The notes below the pieces were generated by a model. It was not told where the DNA came from, did no database searches, and was given only the letters and a program-made list of their open reading frames with translations. Source: Arenicola marina (lineage: Eukaryota; Annelida; Polychaeta; Arenicolidae). Taken from it: a stretch of 64,000 bases of DNA. Position numbers and translations under genes: made by a program. This document shows, in pieces, positions 44,601 through 55,700 of this stretch (positions are counted from its first letter, which is position 1; each line of letters opens with the position of its first letter). The stretch lies in the NCBI GenBank assembly GCA_964019135.1, contig OZ025258.1, positions 10,249,961 through 10,313,960 on the forward strand, given 5' to 3'.

Positions 44601-47600
44601 GTTATATTACTCACACATTGAACGTTATACTCGCACATTGAACATTATACTACTAACACATTGAACGTTATAGTACTCACACGTCGGTTGATTTAGGCTT
44701 TGCGGAGAAGACCAAAACCCAGGACAAAGACGCCGAAAGAATTAAGAACAGAAACGAAGCGTAAGTTTTATGCGCCCGATATATTTAATCCGAATATATA
44801 GGAGAGGTGTGTATTAATTATTGGTAATGCCTCGTATCTGACCAATATATAGTAATGTGCTTTAAATGGAACTTTATTTAAAATATAAAGGATGGCGTTT
44901 TTCTGGTAAGCAATGCGTTAACTAATGAAGTTATGCGTCTGCACTGAATACATATACTTCATGTTATGTGGTTTAGTCGCTGTCTTCCGAATTTCAGAAT
45001 TCCTAAAAAGAGTCCCTTTCCTACCAGCGTGAAACAAGATCTTAACATCCCAATTCCCCTTCATACTACTGTTAATTAGTAACTGAAGTACGTTCACTTA
45101 ATTGTTAAATGTATTTGTTACTCGTATCCACCGCACAGATGCCGATCGCAATGGCCTGAAGCAAATTAAGTATCACCCAGTATTTATGAAATCGTTCCGT
45201 ATACGCCTGTGTCTTATTTCAGAGTCTCCCAACGGGAATCTCTTCTTTATTGATGTTAATGGCCGCTCTGATAGTCAACCTGAGAGCCTAACGGCACGTT
45301 GATCAGTGGTTCAAACCTCTCTGTGGCCATGTCAGTGTGGTCACAGGGTGACGATCCCATGTCTTTCTTCGCAAAGAGCAGGGGGTTAACCCCGGGACAT
45401 GGCATAGCTCTTCCCTTCCTTCTCCCATCGACGCGATATGACCAGAATTGTTATGCATGTTGCGTGTTTAACTGGTTTCAATTGATCTTGACTCTGATTC
45501 TGTGCGACAGACTGCAGCAAGCCAAACAGAGTCTGGCGACGCGGGCTGAGGAGGCGGCGCGGCTGAGGCAGGAAAACGCCGACATGGAGGCTCGCATCAG
45601 AGACCTGGCTGACACACACGAGTAAGACGGCCTTCATGCAAGACCCGTAGCGGATTGCACGAGCGCAGTTTAGCCGACTACGGGGATTTGTCGACTGAAA
45701 ATTACCATGCAAATGATGGGCGATTTTCTCCACTAAGCCCCGTAGCCGGCTAAACTCTGTACTTGAAATATACTACTGTATATTCTTGTCACTAAAATGT
45801 ATTGCATGGGGCGCGCTTATCGTCACTTATACCCTTATAATGGGACAACACACACATATGTGACGTACGTAGTACGCTTAGGTTTGAATGCTACATCAGC
45901 TCTCAATCCAAACTTCTTGTTTTTCCCCGTATTTATCATTAGATTCTATGAACATATAACAGTTCTGTTAGATATATAAATGTTAAATTTTCAATTAAGG
46001 ATAGCAGTCACAAATAAAGTAACTTTAGACACTGGCATCGTGATCAACTGAAGCTTTACAAACGTCGCATTACGTTTACCGAAGGACTTGATGGCTTCAT
46101 TTTATAACGAACAATTCTTCATATTTCTAGGGCAATTGTGTCAACCTTCCAAAAGCAGATTGACGAAATGAGAGAAATTCTCGCTAAGGAGCGGAAAGAC
46201 AGGTTTGTTTCCCTTTGTGGTGTATTATTAAAAGTATATAGGAATTAACTTTTTATAGTCCAGTTTTATATATATAAAAAAACTTATGTGCATTTGGAGT
46301 TCAAACTACTTGTTACAGGCGTGGTTTCTATAGTTATATATATAAATATCGATATGTATGTAAAAATATCTCCATATATATATTCATAGATGAGTACGAA
46401 GATCGCATCTTTTTAGTCGCAAGCTAGCTTAATTTTGTTGTTTCTGTTTGTAGAATGGAACTCCAGAATGAACGAGACGACGGACAGAAGGAGACCGACC
46501 AGTTCAAAGTGGACCTCCAAAAGCTCATTAACCAAAAGAATAAACAGATCAATCAAGGAAAAATACGTCACGATGAGCTCACGAAGTAAGTTTTTGCCGT
46601 GTTGACATAGGCGGAAACATATGTAACATATGATGATGCCGAAAAGGCTAAGATGGTTTTAAGAATTGGATACTTCCTAAAATACAAACTGAGTCTACTC
46701 CCATGGTCCTCGGTGCGTGATACGTGGAGCCGCACGTGTGTTAGAAACCAAAACGTCATAGTGACGAAAACGTCATACCCTAATTGGTGGAATGAAATAC
46801 ACAGTTTTAAGCTTGACTTCAACCATCCCGGTTGTCGCTCACACAACCCTGCGTATAACGTTTCTGAAGGAGACGGAACAGGGCCACTTGGGGTCAAAGA
46901 AGTGATTGATTGACAGTTAATGACTTCTTGGAGCCCGAAATGCGCGAATACGGCGCAGGAAAATAAGAAAAGCTAAGGTTTTTCGGAGTAAAAGATTCCA
47001 AGGATAGACCGGGGGGGGGGGGGGGCATATACCCCATATATTCCATCATTTATGAAAGCACTTATATATATCTGAAACTGAAGAGTTACTGCCTCATATA
47101 TTCATACATAGCCCCGTCAATAGACACGGCGATCGATGCATAGCGTGATACTGTACATTTGCTCCTAGATGGCGCAGGCCGTGTGTTATGCCGTTTTGGT
47201 CACTATGACGTTTTGGGTCCTAACACACGTGTTCCGGAGAGCCAATGAGCGGTCGCGTAACTACCGTTAGGAACGTCTTGACGAAAATCCATTATGTATT
47301 GACCACGAGCACCAGTTGTAGTATTCATCCGGATCCGATGTGATAATCCCGTGTGTGTATGTGGGGGGGTGGGGGGAAGGAGGATGGACGGTCAGGTCTG
47401 CGTTTCCAAATATGGACACTTGAGATCGTCAAGCGTTGTAATAGCGGGTCCCTATGGAGTAGTATACCGTCTAGAAGGTGTGTGTATCCACGGCTTGAAT
47501 AATAATAATATAGTAATAATAATAATCTTCCTAGTCATATAACAGAGGTTGCTTGATACATTGTAGCGGTAAAAGTACACGATATAAAATATAACAAAAG

Positions 47601-50600
47601 CTGAAGCCGAAGCTTATAATCTTGTATGTGAGGATAAAAATGCGATATTCAGCAACACAACTCCCATCTCCCGAAAAAATAAGTAAACATATATACATAC
47701 TACATGTCAATTAATTTGTAATTTAGCTTTGATTGGTTTATTTCACGGCAGTGTTTAAAGTGCCAGAATCATAAGCTTAGAGATCACCAGCTTACAACAA
47801 TTCGATCATCCCTGACGTGTTCTTATGTCCACTTAATGGATGCATTTAAAGAGATCATATTTCTTTCCGCTAGTTGTTATCCATATCACGTTCAATCCTG
47901 AGATATATATGATATTGTGGTCTATGTTACATGTGTACGGCCGATTCTGATAAACATGTCCCCCTTTGCTTCGCCGTTCCACATTGGGCTTCCCCAACAT
48001 TACGCACGGTACCACAGAATGCCTATTTTTGCAGAGAAGGGACACAACTGCAGAAGACCATCAGGCAGGAAGATGAGACCCTTAAACAGCTGAAGGATGA
48101 GACACAAGTTTCCAGGGAAGACCTACGGAACTACAAAGAGAAGCGACAAAATGGTATCAAAACGCTCGAGGTAAGTGATTTACTCATGATATGGACATCC
48201 GTCGCGTTTGTGTTCTCGACAACGCGCCACGTGGTTTTCACAAACTCTCGCGTCATCTGTGTAATTTTTGCGGTAAAATTTAATTGATGGTCGACAGGTT
48301 GGAATGAATTTTACAAAAAGGACATAGCGTTGTCGAGTACATGTCGTATTAAATAGTTGTCCGTCACACGGCGTCATTCGTCCATGTTTGACCCAAGCAT
48401 TATTATAGTATAGATCACATAATCATTAAACATCCATATTGCGAGCAAGAAATGGGAAAGAAATTGAGAAATACGACAAAACGAAGTAGGAAATTGTGTT
48501 ACCATTATAATATCGTTCCATTGCAAGTTCCCTTGGGAGCCACTTTACTCATGAACACATCAAAAATGTTTCGGAAAATAACTGCTCCCTCAACTTATCC
48601 GACCTGGATATTTATACGTCTTCCCCTCTTCGTCAGAATGAAATCGAAACGATGCAACTGAACTTTGAGGAAACCAAGCAAAAGATGGTAGAGAAGCGTC
48701 CATATTACGAACAAGTTGATCGTCTCTACGAGGAAGAAATTGAGAAATACGACAAAACGAAGAAGGAAATTGTTGGTGTGTTTTCTTTGAAGCCATCATA
48801 GCTTTAATATTCTTATTTTGCTGGATTGGTCAACATTTCCCCTTTAAAGTATTCTGCAGAGCGCGCCGTACGATGTATAAACGCAGTAGTAGTTTTCCTC
48901 TGTCTCTGAGCATGTGGTGCGTCTGGGCACACAGTAATGGAATGAATTAATCGTCAATTGCCTATAGTCATATTTAAATACTCTTTCACTAGCCACAGGG
49001 GAGTATATGAATCGTTTTTGTCTTTCATGAACACATAAACGCGAGTACATGAGATATATTTCACTCTAAAGCTTGGGGGGTGAATGCATGTTTATTATTT
49101 AATAGCAAAGTGTTTAGTGTGATTCCTGATGTATAACTGTCCCTTTGTTATAATATCATTTTCATTCCTTTTGCATTGCAGCTACGAAAAACAAGAAATT
49201 AGGCCTGGAAGACGCCGTGAAACGGAGCCACCGAGATATCGAGAAGTTGGTGCGTCCTACAGTAAGTTTGGTCAGGATTATTCTGCATTCACCACAGCCA
49301 CAATAGACGGATCCAGGCTGTCAATCATTCACTGACGTCACTGTTGCTTTTATCCAATCATGTGGTGAAAAAGGTCTTCCGTTATGCGTTATGTCGGACA
49401 AACAAGTCTGACAAACAGAGCAGCATGTCAGTTTTAGAAATGAGTACCTCTCATTTACCATCAGCTATGATTGTCAATTTGATACTCACGATTAAGAAAA
49501 CGCGACTCAAGCGGAGTGGGGGGGGCTTTGTGTCGGAGTATGGATTGGTCTTTTGAAGCTGTATACAGTGCAAACTACGGAACTTTAGTCTGGTCCATCC
49601 GACATTTTCCCTGCGGTATAATTCTGTGTGTTCCGATACATTTTGTTTAAAACCCACAGGTTCAGTTGAGGGAAGACCTGACAAAGAAAAGGGCAGAACA
49701 CCTGGAACAACTTCGCAGACAATCTGAAGAGCGAACAGTTTTGGAAAACAAGATCTATTCTGCTGGCTGCAAACTACGGACCGTCCTGGAAGAAAACGAT
49801 CATTTCTTTAAGGTAGTTTAAATGTTTCGGATGATCACCACTTATGGGGTGATATTAATGGTATATTTTTTAAAGATAATTATTGCTGTTCAACTTAACT
49901 TTCAACTACTAAGAGTATATCGTTTTTGTCGAACCCTATTTAATTTTCCCGGTGAGTTACTTGGCCCGATGTAACATTAATGTGCATAGAAGTGACCCCA
50001 AAGCCACAATCGTTAACATTTTTAGTTCTTTACTCGACAATCCTATCTCAGCATGCAAATAAAGTGCACTAAAGAAATAATGCAAAATTGCGCAGCTATG
50101 TATGATCTCCTGTTTCATGCTGGTGACGTCTAAAACATGTAGTAACAGGCGTTCATGGCATTCTGGTTCAGGTTATCTTAGCCATCTGAGATTTCCTCAG
50201 GAGAAGAAATGCTTGTGTAATGATGCACGGTGGGCACCCATTTACTTTACAGTATATGTATATAAATGTTATAATTTGTATCGATCCATTTAAAGTAGGC
50301 TTTTACACTTTTCAGCGAAATGCCGCTTTTGAATCTGAGATTGAAACGAACGAGAAGAACATGGAACATACTGAAAGAACCCAACAAGAACTGAGGGAGC
50401 AGCTGACCAAACTCAAAGGTAAAGACGCGGGAAATTACTTGTAATATATAATTTAGTTAAACATAGTTAACGTAAAAGATGGACCAACGTTAATACTTAT
50501 AATAATGCCAACTGATGAACCAATCATTGTTTGTCGATAATATGTTAGAAACAAAAACCGATATATAGAAATGATGGTTTGATATGTCCTGCTGCAGCGT

Positions 50601-52240
50601 TGCTGTCCCAGGAATGGATCAAGGACAAGCAAATGGAAAAGGTGAGTGAATAAATAAACAATCTAATACATAAATACGCGCATATTTACCACAAAGAGTT
50701 AAAACCTTGCTTTTTATCTTGTACCATAATATTACATTTTAAACAATAGGCGACACAGCTCTCCATACATTTGTTAAATTATCGAGTGTCCTATACCTCT
50801 AGCTGTGACACCACCATCAAGTGGCGTTTAGCGCTCTGCTTGTTGGCCCTGTGTTGTTGGTTGGCTCTCTAGCTGTTATTGGTTCTCTTTTGTTTGATCT
50901 GGTGTCGGCTTGCTGTTGGCTCTGTTGTTAGCTCTCTGTTCTTGGCTATCTGCAGTTGGCGCTCTGTTCTTGTCGCTGTTGGCGGGGTTTGCTCCCTGTT
51001 TTGGGCTTTCTCTCTGGTGTTAGCTCTGTGGTTGGCTCTCCGCTGTTGGTTCTCTGTCGTTGGCTCTCTGTTCATGGCTCTCTGTTTTTGGCTCTCTGTT
51101 GGCTGTCTGTTGTTGGCTCTGCCGTTGGCTCTCTGTTGTTGCTGGTTCTGGTGTTGGCTTTCTGTTGTTGAAACTCTCTTGTCGGCGCTCTGATGCTGGC
51201 TCTCTGTTGTTGGTTCCCTGTTCTTGGTTCAGTTGTTAGCTTTCTATTGTTGGCTCTCGAGATCTGTTGTTGACTCTATTGTTGGCTCTCGAGATCTGTT
51301 GTTGACTCTCTCTGTTGTTGGCTCTGTTGTTGGTTCTCTATTGTTGGCCCACTGCTGTTAGCCCGCTGTTGAGGGCCATTAGTTCGCCCCTTGGGCTTTC
51401 TATTTTAACGCATGAAATTCGGTCTCCACTTAGGAATTCGCCGTCCGGGATCAAACCTTGGTAGACGACATGGGTCGATTACTGGAGAAGACTGAACACC
51501 GAGAGACAGTCATTGCCGGGATTACGTCACAGCTTCGCGACGAACTTATCGTTCTGGCGCAATTCTTGGATAATGTGGCTCGCCGGCGTCCCAAGCAGTC
51601 ACGAGGTAGGCCGGACGTGACGTCACATATGGCGTCCGCGCTCATTAGCGGACACTGGTCTCAGAAAAAAGACCGAACGGGGCTTTAAAGCTATTCGAAC
51701 AGCAATTGTAACATAATACACAAAAATGAAAGCTTACTATTCACATTTAACAGAAATATCATGACTTAAAATGTAATGGTAAACCTGGCGGAAAAGGTGT
51801 TTTTTGCTTGACAGCTAACCGTAAGTTGCAAGCTATGTGAAATACGTCACATATTTGTGTGTAGTTCACCGGTTTATTGCACCATTTTAGGAATGTTGGA
51901 GCAGGCTTCAATACATTTTAATGATAACTATAAGTGAATAAATAATTCTGGCACTAATCAGGCCAAACAACGTAATAATTTTAGATCCCGACATGATTTT
52001 GGCGGCACATTTTCTTCTGCGTGTACAGTATAAGTAATCTGAACGCTTCAGCCTTTCTTCTTGCTAAATTCTAATTTCATTTTCAATTTCCAACAGAATA
52101 TTGAAGAACACTATACGCCATGCAATATGCACAATAGGCTTACATATGTTTTTGTTGTTTTTTCAGAAAGCAAGCGTTCAAAGAGAGCGTCGGGAGGAAC
52201 TCCAAGAAATAAATCCGACCGTAACGACCGCAGCAGTTGA
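32609..52240 (+). CDS. CCDC175: CCDC175-like coiled-coil protein, 24 exons
   Basis: Exons: 32609-32684, 38481-38566, 38870-38981, 39228-39363, 39659-39736, 40120-40174, 40318-40416, 41126-41181, 41720-41783, 42003-42112, 42343-42424, 42620-42692, 44697-44760, 45511-45621, 46131-46202, 46454-46585, 48035-48170, 48637-48775, 49182-49249, 49660-49812, 50316-50418, 50598-50641, 51434-51605, 52167-52240. They join in phase throughout to give 764 residues, near the remembered human length. The protein is almost all heptad-type coiled coil, rich in E, K, Q and R, with no enzyme motif. Recalled matches to human CCDC175 are LQFLPCEIKKEIQ against LETLPNSIKRELE, and QLNQRLAEKASKQIMLNET against a similar block. 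Function is unknown; human CCDC175 is reported mainly from testis. Exon 1 lies 5.8 kb upstream and is the least certain; so is the short last exon. A poly(A) signal follows at 52448. Confidence 0.8.
32685..34159 (+). other. CCDC175-like intron 1, 5' part
   Basis: No exon or clear transposon recognised. There is a near-duplicate of about 60 bp, TTTGAAAAGTGTATCTAATT, at 33826 and 33886. Confidence 0.4.
34160..34640 (+). mobile_element. LINE 3' fragment in CCDC175-like intron 1
   Basis: The plus strand encodes ICNQCTSGSVEDEIHFILHC, the CX2C...HX4C knuckle of LINE ORF2 ends. A related tail follows, shifted in frame (HPAALFAVGKCINIAMKLYV), then a 3' UTR that ends in an A-rich stretch near 34625. 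It is a 5'-truncated, frameshifted dead copy, in the same general class as the fragment at 606-1047 but a different lineage. Confidence 0.7.
34823..35438. repeat. 133-bp tandem duplication, second copy split by an insertion
   Basis: Copy 1 starts at 34823 and copy 2 at 34956, both with CACAGGAAACATATCAGTCT. Copy 2 is interrupted at 35025 by the hAT-like element and resumes at 35371 with TTAGTAGAAGCCAGTGGAGG. Confidence 0.9.
35026..35370. mobile_element. Non-autonomous hAT-like element with TTAGT target duplication
   Basis: 345 bp. The ends are CAGGGGCGGATCTAGG and (inverted) CAGTGGCGAATCTAG, the widespread hAT-type terminus. TTAGT flanks both sides (35021-35025 and 35371-35375). The unoccupied neighbouring copy of the 133-bp duplication reads AATTTTAGTAGAAGC, showing the empty site with one TTAGT. 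The inside has three to four subrepeats with ACTTTAACGGTGTATGTTC and no coding capacity. Confidence 0.85.
35640..36164. other. GC-rich segment next to the 24-bp minisatellite
   Basis: GC-rich sequence unlike its AT-rich surroundings, with moderate open frames on both strands and no recognised domain. It probably belongs to the same mobile element as the LTR fragment at 37400-38030. Positions 36090-36151 match that element's outer end in inverted orientation. Confidence 0.4.
36165..37385. repeat. 24-bp minisatellite (CCATGG-rich), about 50 copies
   Basis: The unit is GCCGCTGGCGGGTGGGCC plus GCCATG. A variant pair (TTCGCTGACGGG... then ...GGCGAGTGGGCCGCTATG) returns at about 36520, 36830, 36970 and 37120, a higher-order pattern. 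The unit is 24 bp and free of stops, so frames of 442 and 446 codons appear on opposite strands; they are artefacts. Confidence 0.97.
37400..38030 (-). mobile_element. LTR retrotransposon fossil fragment, Gypsy/Ty3-like
   Basis: Minus strand. A probable LTR of about 300 bp spans 37735-38030, with a TATA-like TATATAAAGATG and an end in CAACA. A primer-binding-like TGGCGCAGTCGACAGG follows at about 37715-37732, then a leader or gag-side stretch down to about 37400. The outer 62 bp of the LTR (37962-38023) recur inverted at 36090-36151 beyond the minisatellite. The element is incomplete and clearly not functional; the age cannot be judged without a second LTR in the same orientation. Confidence 0.45.
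43075..44690. repeat. 20-23-bp minisatellite filling CCDC175-like intron 12
   Basis: The unit is ACATTGAACGTTATACTACT plus CAC, with a 20-bp short form, about 75 copies. A block of about 448 bp is duplicated: 43725-44150 resembles 44172-44600. The array ends only a few bases before the exon 13 acceptor at 44696. Many units contain TACTCAC or TACTAAC. Confidence 0.95.
45285..45441 (+). mobile_element. tRNA-derived SINE, copy C (partial)
   Basis: This is the reverse complement of the family at 63245 and 23316: GTGGTTCAAACC, TGTGGCCATGTC, TCCCATGTCTTTCTTCGCAA, GGTTAACCCCGGGACATGGC and CGACGCGATATGACC. Both ends are truncated. It ends 70 bp before CCDC175-like exon 14. Confidence 0.75.
45660..45765. 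mobile_element. Short foldback element in CCDC175-like intron 14
   Basis: GCAGTTTAGCCGACTACGGGG faces CCCCGTAGCCGGCTAAACTC across about 60 bp, a strong hairpin. This may be a minimal MITE. Confidence 0.55.
46733..47231. mobile_element. MITE-like element in CCDC175-like intron 16
   Basis: The arms of about 45 bp are inverted copies: CACGTGTGTTAGAAACCAAA with ACGTCATAGTGACGAAAACG on the left, and CGTTTTGGTCACTATGACGT with TTTGGGTCCTAACACACGTG on the right. The element is about 499 bp, with a run of about 14 G inside and no coding capacity. Confidence 0.7.
48429..48497 (+). pseudogene. Decayed partial duplicate of CCDC175-like exon 18
   Basis: CATCCATATTGCGAGCAAG and GAAATTGAGAAATACGACAA copy the exon 18 words CGTCCATATTACGAACAAG and GAAATTGAGAAATACGACAA found at about 48695-48760. 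The middle 13 bp or so are missing, and the copy reads AAGTAGG where the exon reads AAGAAGG, giving a stop. It lies about 260 bp upstream of the real exon, in intron 17. Confidence 0.8.
50820..51380. repeat. GTT/CTCT low-complexity tract in CCDC175-like intron 22
   Basis: Loose tandem copies of TGTTGTTGGCTCTC over about 550 bp on the plus strand, next to the exon 23 acceptor. It adds an unusually long pyrimidine/GT-rich run to the intron. Confidence 0.8.
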
Positions 52241-52447
52241 AGACTGGTTCTCCATCGATATACAGAACTGTGATATGTGGCTAACATCGTCTGCAGGGCC
52301 AGGTATATTTGATGTATACGCAGAGAAAGGTCCATTGACAGGTCTTGCGTATGATCTATTTAACAATCGAAGTATTTTCGAATTGCAAATAAGAGCAACG
52401 TTAATGTAACGTCGACCTTTATGTATAGACGGCCAAATATGAATGCC

Positions 52448-52453
52448 AATAAA
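52448..52453 (+). terminator. CCDC175-like polyadenylation signal
   Basis: AATAAA about 208 bp after the predicted stop codon. It lies 319 bp before the TAF6L stop on the other strand. Confidence 0.6.
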
Positions 52454-52638
52454 TTATGATTTATTTACCTTTCCCAGATATCCGCTTTTGTTTTAGTGAC
52501 CTAGAAGTTATAAGGCATCTGATAACAATCAATTTTCTGCATATGTTCTTGCGCAGTTCATATGGTTACAGTTGGTTGCAAAGGTATATGGCAAAGGGAT
52601 TTATTTAATAACGAAATAAACACTGCTGGTGCATATCT

Positions 52639-52644
52639 TTTATT
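52639..52644 (-). terminator. TAF6L: TAF6L polyadenylation signal
   Basis: AATAAA on the minus strand about 130 bp after the TAF6L stop. The two convergent genes therefore end within about 200 bp of each other. Confidence 0.6.
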
Positions 52645-52771
52645 AGTAAAAAAACTGCCAATACTAATAGAGATGGGTAAATATAAATGCTGTCAATGAC
52701 AAGTGTGCACATCAGTAACGACCAGTAATTGCTCTGATCGCGCACGTCCCACTGCGACCTGTTCTTAATGA

Positions 52772-55700
52772 CTACAGGAATGTTCCTAAGTTGGCCATAT
52801 AGCGATGTAGTTTTCTGCGCCTCTTACGAAGAGAGCCGGGCTGCGACTTAAAGTGTAAGTGTTTGATTGTTTTGAGAGACCGTGTCAGCTGGCACATCTC
52901 GCTGGGCACGCGAGCGCCCAGCGACGGGTACACGATGGAGTGGGTGCTCCGTATCCGGTTGCGCTGAGTCTTGTACACCTGCTCGTGACCGAGAAAGCGA
53001 AAGACGAACGCCGTCTCTTGCTCTCTGTAGGGGACCCTCTCAAAGAAGGGTTCCGCTTCCGCTTTTGCCGTTCGGGCTTTAGCGCTCGGAGGCGTTTTCT
53101 GTGGAAGACTGTCCAATTTGGCGTCGTGAGGGGACGCGGAAACCTTTGCGGCGTTATCTTTTCTCGGGGAGACGCCCTGGCCGCTCCCGTTGTCATCGGC
53201 GTCCGCCATGTCGCCAGAAGGCCGCCCGGGAGACGCAAGCTTCGGTTTGGGTCGCTTACTGATTGTCAGCTTGATGCCGAGGGACGGGTCGCTCACTGTG
53301 GCCTTGACCGTGAGGTCGGTATCCTCACCCAGGAAGGATAAGTCCTCAGAGTGCGAACGGTCTGACCTTGACGACCTCGATGACCTCTCTGAGCGCGACG
53401 ACTTCTCGTCGGCGTCCATGTCAAAGTCAAGGTCATCGGCCAGCATCGACTCGTAGTTGTCGCTGCGCGTCTCATTCTCGTCCTTGTGACTCCGAGAGCC
53501 GCGAATCCCGGGCTCGTCCGGCACCAGGAACTGCTTCAGCAACTCCTCTCCGGATTGGTCCGTGTACTTGTCGGCCAGGGAGACCTCCACGGGGGCAGTC
53601 TGCGTCTGGTAAAACCCAGGCACGGAGGCCGCGACGGGAAGCCGCGTGGACAGCCCGTCGCCGAACCACGAGTACATCTTGCCGTAGAGGTCGGCTAGTT
53701 GTCGGGTCGGGTTGGTGGTCTCCGGAAGGGTTAGCACAGGTCCAATCAGGTCACCGTCCCCTCCTGGATCAGCCAGCTGTACCTCAGCTTTAATAGGGGT
53801 GGACGTACACGGAACCTCTGGCCGCGTCTCCTGAGCAGACGACGCTTCCTCCTTGACCCCCGTGACCTTCGCGCTGGGGTCGGTCGCACCGTCGCGTGGT
53901 CCACCGGAAGTGGTATCCAGCGCCGCAGACGCCGGTTTCTCATTCAGGATTCCCGGGGACCCTGGCAACGCCTCCCCGCTAGGGACGTCAGTCTGGCTCG
54001 CGACGGTCCAGGCGTCCTTCCTCTTTGACTCCAGGACAAGCTCCAGGGCCATCTGAGGTAGAAAAGGTTCATCACTGAACAAATATCTTAACGGCTGCAA
54101 CGTGTTCATATGCCGGATCCAAAAGATTGACACGAATATTGCGCAGTGCTTGAAACAACTTACTGCTTTGGTTTATAGTAGCCTACATTTTTTTGGTACA
54201 ATGGGTCCGCGGTCCCTGTAGTAAAATAGAAATAAATGCATACTAAGTAAACAATTCGTACTACAGAAACCAATCGTCGACAAATGATAAGAAAAGCTTC
54301 ATATTCATCGGTTTTCTACCACATCTTACCTTTCAAGCAACGTCGGTCATAACGAATACATACATTCAATACCTTTCTCATCTACGATGTAAGGTTTGAT
54401 AGACCACAACAAAAAAACAATCACTCTGGCCAAATGTACCTACGCCAACACGGCAGTTAGTCGAGAGAGAGGAAACTGGTGCCTACCTGCAGCGCGCCGT
54501 AGACCTTCTGTGCGTCATCCTTAGCCTGAGCATTAGCGACAGTGGTGTCCTCTAGCGCCGTCTGCAGGTGGGCGACGAAGGGGTCCACGGTGGGTACCAG
54601 CACATCCTCTAAGGCCTGAACACAACAAGTCAGAATGAAACGCGAAGGCAAACAGCAAAGTACTGGAGCGAAGCATATTTAGCGCGTCCTTACGTATTCA
54701 TAACTATTGGACTACATAGGAACGCTTGAACAATCCCAATATAAGACTCGCGGATCGAGGCTCAAGCGATCTAATACTCAGTGGTGTGTCTGTTCAAGCC
54801 TCACTTTCCCGCAATGTCGTGGACTGTAACATTAAACCCAAATATATAATGCCAAAAGTCAGTCCCAGGTTTATGTTCTGAAAGACGTTGCTAAATCTTT
54901 AAATATAACGGCGGTAAATATAAAATAAAAGGGGGGAGACTATTAATGATGACAAAACAGTTGCTAATAATTGTGCAAGTACGTAACTTTAGACTTGGGA
55001 AAACGTTTCACAGAAAGTTACGAGCTCGTAACCCTATATTTTACATGCTAATTTAACGAATAATCGGAACTTTGCGGGCAACGGAATAAGCGTTATCCAA
55101 CTATGATAAGGGTGCAGTTACCATCGTGCAATTTTGTTCAGCCAATATGATCCAAATAAACATTTTTAGTTCTTCTTCACCCCGGCCATACAAGCTTTAC
55201 ATTTCACGAGCAGTCCCGAGATTTTAGTGGCATCGCCCCAAAGCGGCGGTCTTCATAAAACACACGTAGCTTACACACAAAAAGTGAATTTTCCATGAAA
55301 TCATATTCAATATAATTTAAGCACTTTTTCAATTCAGCAAATCTACCTCTTTGGTGAACACTGAACCCGATAATGGCTAGACATATTTTCCACTTAACGA
55401 TACGTCGATTGGCGTATCCTACGTGTGGTTTATGAATACTGCCCCTGGGTACTGATGTGTCGTTATGAGTTGGCGGTTACACGTGGAGTGTCTGACCTGC
55501 GTGCCAATGGTCGCGAGCCCCATGACGGCACCGTACAGGGAGCACAGGGGGCGGGTCAGGTCGTACAACACCTCCTGGAACGTCGTCAGCGTCTGCTGCT
55601 CAAGCGGAGTCTGTTTGTTGTTCCACTTACTGCGCACAACAGAGAATGGATGCAGCGTGTTTAAGGCACACATGAGACAAACTGACATGAGGAGATACCC

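Noticed and set aside
43075-44690. CRISPR-like or regulatory array
   Set aside because: A 20-23-bp minisatellite whose inter-unit sequence is part of the repeat itself.
54053-54133. 27-residue N-terminal extension of the long TAF6L frame
   Set aside because: It lies upstream of the TACCTCAG acceptor at 54053, so it is intron 10 sequence.
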